The notes beneath the pieces were generated by a model. The model was not told the origin of the DNA and did no database searches. It saw nothing but the letters and a program-made list of their open reading frames with translations. A DNA stretch of 64,000 nucleotides from Trichinella spiralis (taxonomy: Eukaryota > Nematoda > Enoplea > Trichinellida > Trichinellidae), in assembly GCA_000181795.3 (NCBI GenBank), contig CM012953.1, positions 3,032,623 to 3,096,622 on the forward strand. The letters run 5' to 3'. This document shows, in pieces, positions 62,620-64,000 of the stretch. The translations under genes were made by a program, and so were the position numbers. How positions within the stretch are numbered: the first letter of the stretch is position 1; each line of letters starts with the position of its first letter.

Positions 62620-64000
62620 TTATGGTAAAGATGGCGATGCATCACCGGAAATTGCAGAACTGTTGTCGTTGCTGTTGAGCAATTTTTCTAACTGAAATGT
62701 AATCAATCAATTAATCAATCGATCGATCGATCGATTATTAAAAAAACGCAAACCTGTAAACGAAACATCCGTTTCACCTCTTGCAATTCTTGCAGTAAGC
62801 TTTCATTTTCTTCCACTTTTTCACCGTACATTTGCAACAATGCCTGATGCTTTTCGTTCAAATCCTAACATGCAAAAAATTGCAATCATCATCACCAAGA
62901 ATAGAATAGAAGAAATATATATATATGTAGAAACAAACAAACCTGATGTAGAACGTTCAGCTCACTGTTAGCATTCAAGTTCGCTTGCAATTCGTTGCAA
63001 CTGTTCGTCAATCGGATCACTTCAGCTGCTAAACGTTCACGACCAACTTGAAGTTGTCTCAGTTCGTTCTAAAATTTTGAAACAAAAATATGGAAATTTT
63101 ATTTTCACTTATACAAACAACAAGCGAAATTTCTGTTCATTTCAATGAGAAACAAAAATAATTGAAAATTATCATCATACTTTGACCAAGGCAAGTTCAT
63201 TTTCTTTCAACTGCAATTTATCACACAATTTTTCTGAAAACGAGACCTGCTCGGATATGGAAAAACTAGCTCTATTTTCCTTAAAAATGAATAAATATTA
63301 ACTCATTATTATTATTATTATTATTGTTTTTCAATACATTGGTCGTAAAATTTTCATTTTGTTGAACAGGAATAATACCGTACTCTTCTTCTTCTCGTTG
63401 GGAAGTACAAAGTGCCGAGGAACGTTTTAATTCAGCTAATTCAAATTCTAAATTTTCATTCTTCAACTTCTGAAAAATAAATAATCAATGAACCTCTAAA
63501 GAAATAATTATTTAATTATAAAAAATAATAATAAATTGCGACTTACGCTCTCTGCCAATTGATCTTCCAATTGTTGAACTGTTTTACGATATTCCGCTTC
63601 CAAATGTTCGCATTTTTCCTAAATAATTAACAAGCTTACTGAAAACTTGAAGCATGCTTAAAAAAAATTATTTCTTTTCATTTTTATTTTACGTTGAACA
63701 TTTTCTCCACGTCAATAGCTTCAACCGGTAGTGAATGTCGTTTTTCTCGCATCAGCATCTCGTCAAACCTGTCAATTAATAATATATTTAAAAAAATACA
63801 TATACATATGCACAACAAATAAACAAACAAACAAACAAACAAACAAACAAGTACAAACGAATCACTTTTCTTGATTTTGAGAAAACGTTGAAAGTTGCTG
63901 CTTTGCAATTTGCAAATCAGTTCGAAGATGATCCCTTTCTTCAAAAGTTGCTTGTAATTCATCTTCAACACGCTTCAGTTGACTTTTCGTTGCAGAAACG
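62620..64000 (-). CDS. TMF1: TMF1-like Golgi coiled-coil protein, C-terminal part
   Basis: Eight exons on the minus strand, the first cut by the window edge: 63866-64000, 63693-63768, 63547-63618, 63338-63469, 63181-63279, 62943-63068, 62754-62864 and 62620-62691, all consistent in phase. About 240 residues are visible, nearly all heptad coiled coil. The end matches the conserved TMF C-terminal region: RERLAAEVIRLTN, then LNEKHQALLQMYGEKVEEN and ELQEVKRMFRLQLEKLL. TMF1 is a trans-Golgi golgin that binds Rab6 through this region and tethers vesicles; it was first described as a TATA-element modulatory factor. The N-terminal part lies beyond the window. It is convergent with DMXL. Confidence 0.9.

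Noticed and set aside
1..64000. tRNA, rRNA or other structured RNA genes
   Set aside because: I looked for GGTTCGAATCC-type B boxes and conserved rRNA words and recognised none. A covariance-model scan was not possible here.

Overview
This is nuclear DNA of a small-genome animal: AT-rich, intron-dense (most introns 50-100 bp) and full of A/T and trinucleotide microsatellites. The best guess is a Trichinella-like (clade I, Dorylaimia) nematode. That rests on a tandem of deoxyribonuclease-II-like genes with a secretory leader (a family known to be greatly expanded in Trichinella), a membrane protein with AMOP, VWD and Sushi domains as found in nematodes, a secreted trypsin-like protease, and consensus 3' splice sites a few bases upstream of several start codons, as expected for spliced-leader acceptors. 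No mitochondrial or bacterial sequence is apparent. The species assignment is inference. Layout, left to right: (1) 0.3-6.1 kb, an accessory region with a broken DNase II-like copy, a complete six-exon DNase II-like gene (minus strand) whose two HxK active-site motifs are both degraded, and a possible fragment of a piggyBac transposase. (2) 9.0-10.4 kb, an unrecognised secreted, cysteine-rich protein (plus). (3) 12.4-28.6 kb, conserved housekeeping genes: a WIPI/Atg18 autophagy protein (plus), unkempt CCCH zinc-finger RNA-binding protein (minus), mitochondrial small Tim chaperone TIMM13 (plus) and a UBALD-type UBA-like protein (minus). (4) 28.6-35.3 kb, gene-poor DNA, then a diverged satellite of about 83 bp units (35.3-37.3 kb). 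(5) 37.4-42.3 kb, two minus-strand surface/secreted genes: a mesh-like AMOP-VWD-Sushi-transmembrane protein crossed by a 295 bp assembly gap and apparently lacking its 5' part, and a complete trypsin-like protease. (6) 42.8-44.5 kb, a piggyBac-family transposon with TTAA flanks, palindromic terminal and subterminal repeats and a decayed transposase. (7) 48.5-62.0 kb, a full-length DMXL/Rabconnectin-3alpha gene of 48 inferred exons (plus), convergent with (8) the 3' end of TMF1, a Golgi coiled-coil tether (minus, leaving the window at 64 kb). The conserved genes share membrane-traffic and organelle themes (autophagy, V-ATPase assembly, Golgi tethering, mitochondrial import), but they lie on alternating strands with separate flanks, and I see no evidence of an operon or co-regulated system. 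The sequence most likely to be undescribed is in the accessory parts: the degraded-active-site DNase II paralog, the orphan cysteine-rich secreted protein, the satellite array and the piggyBac element. Exon coordinates were read by hand from splice signals and reading-frame continuity; they agree in phase except where stated.
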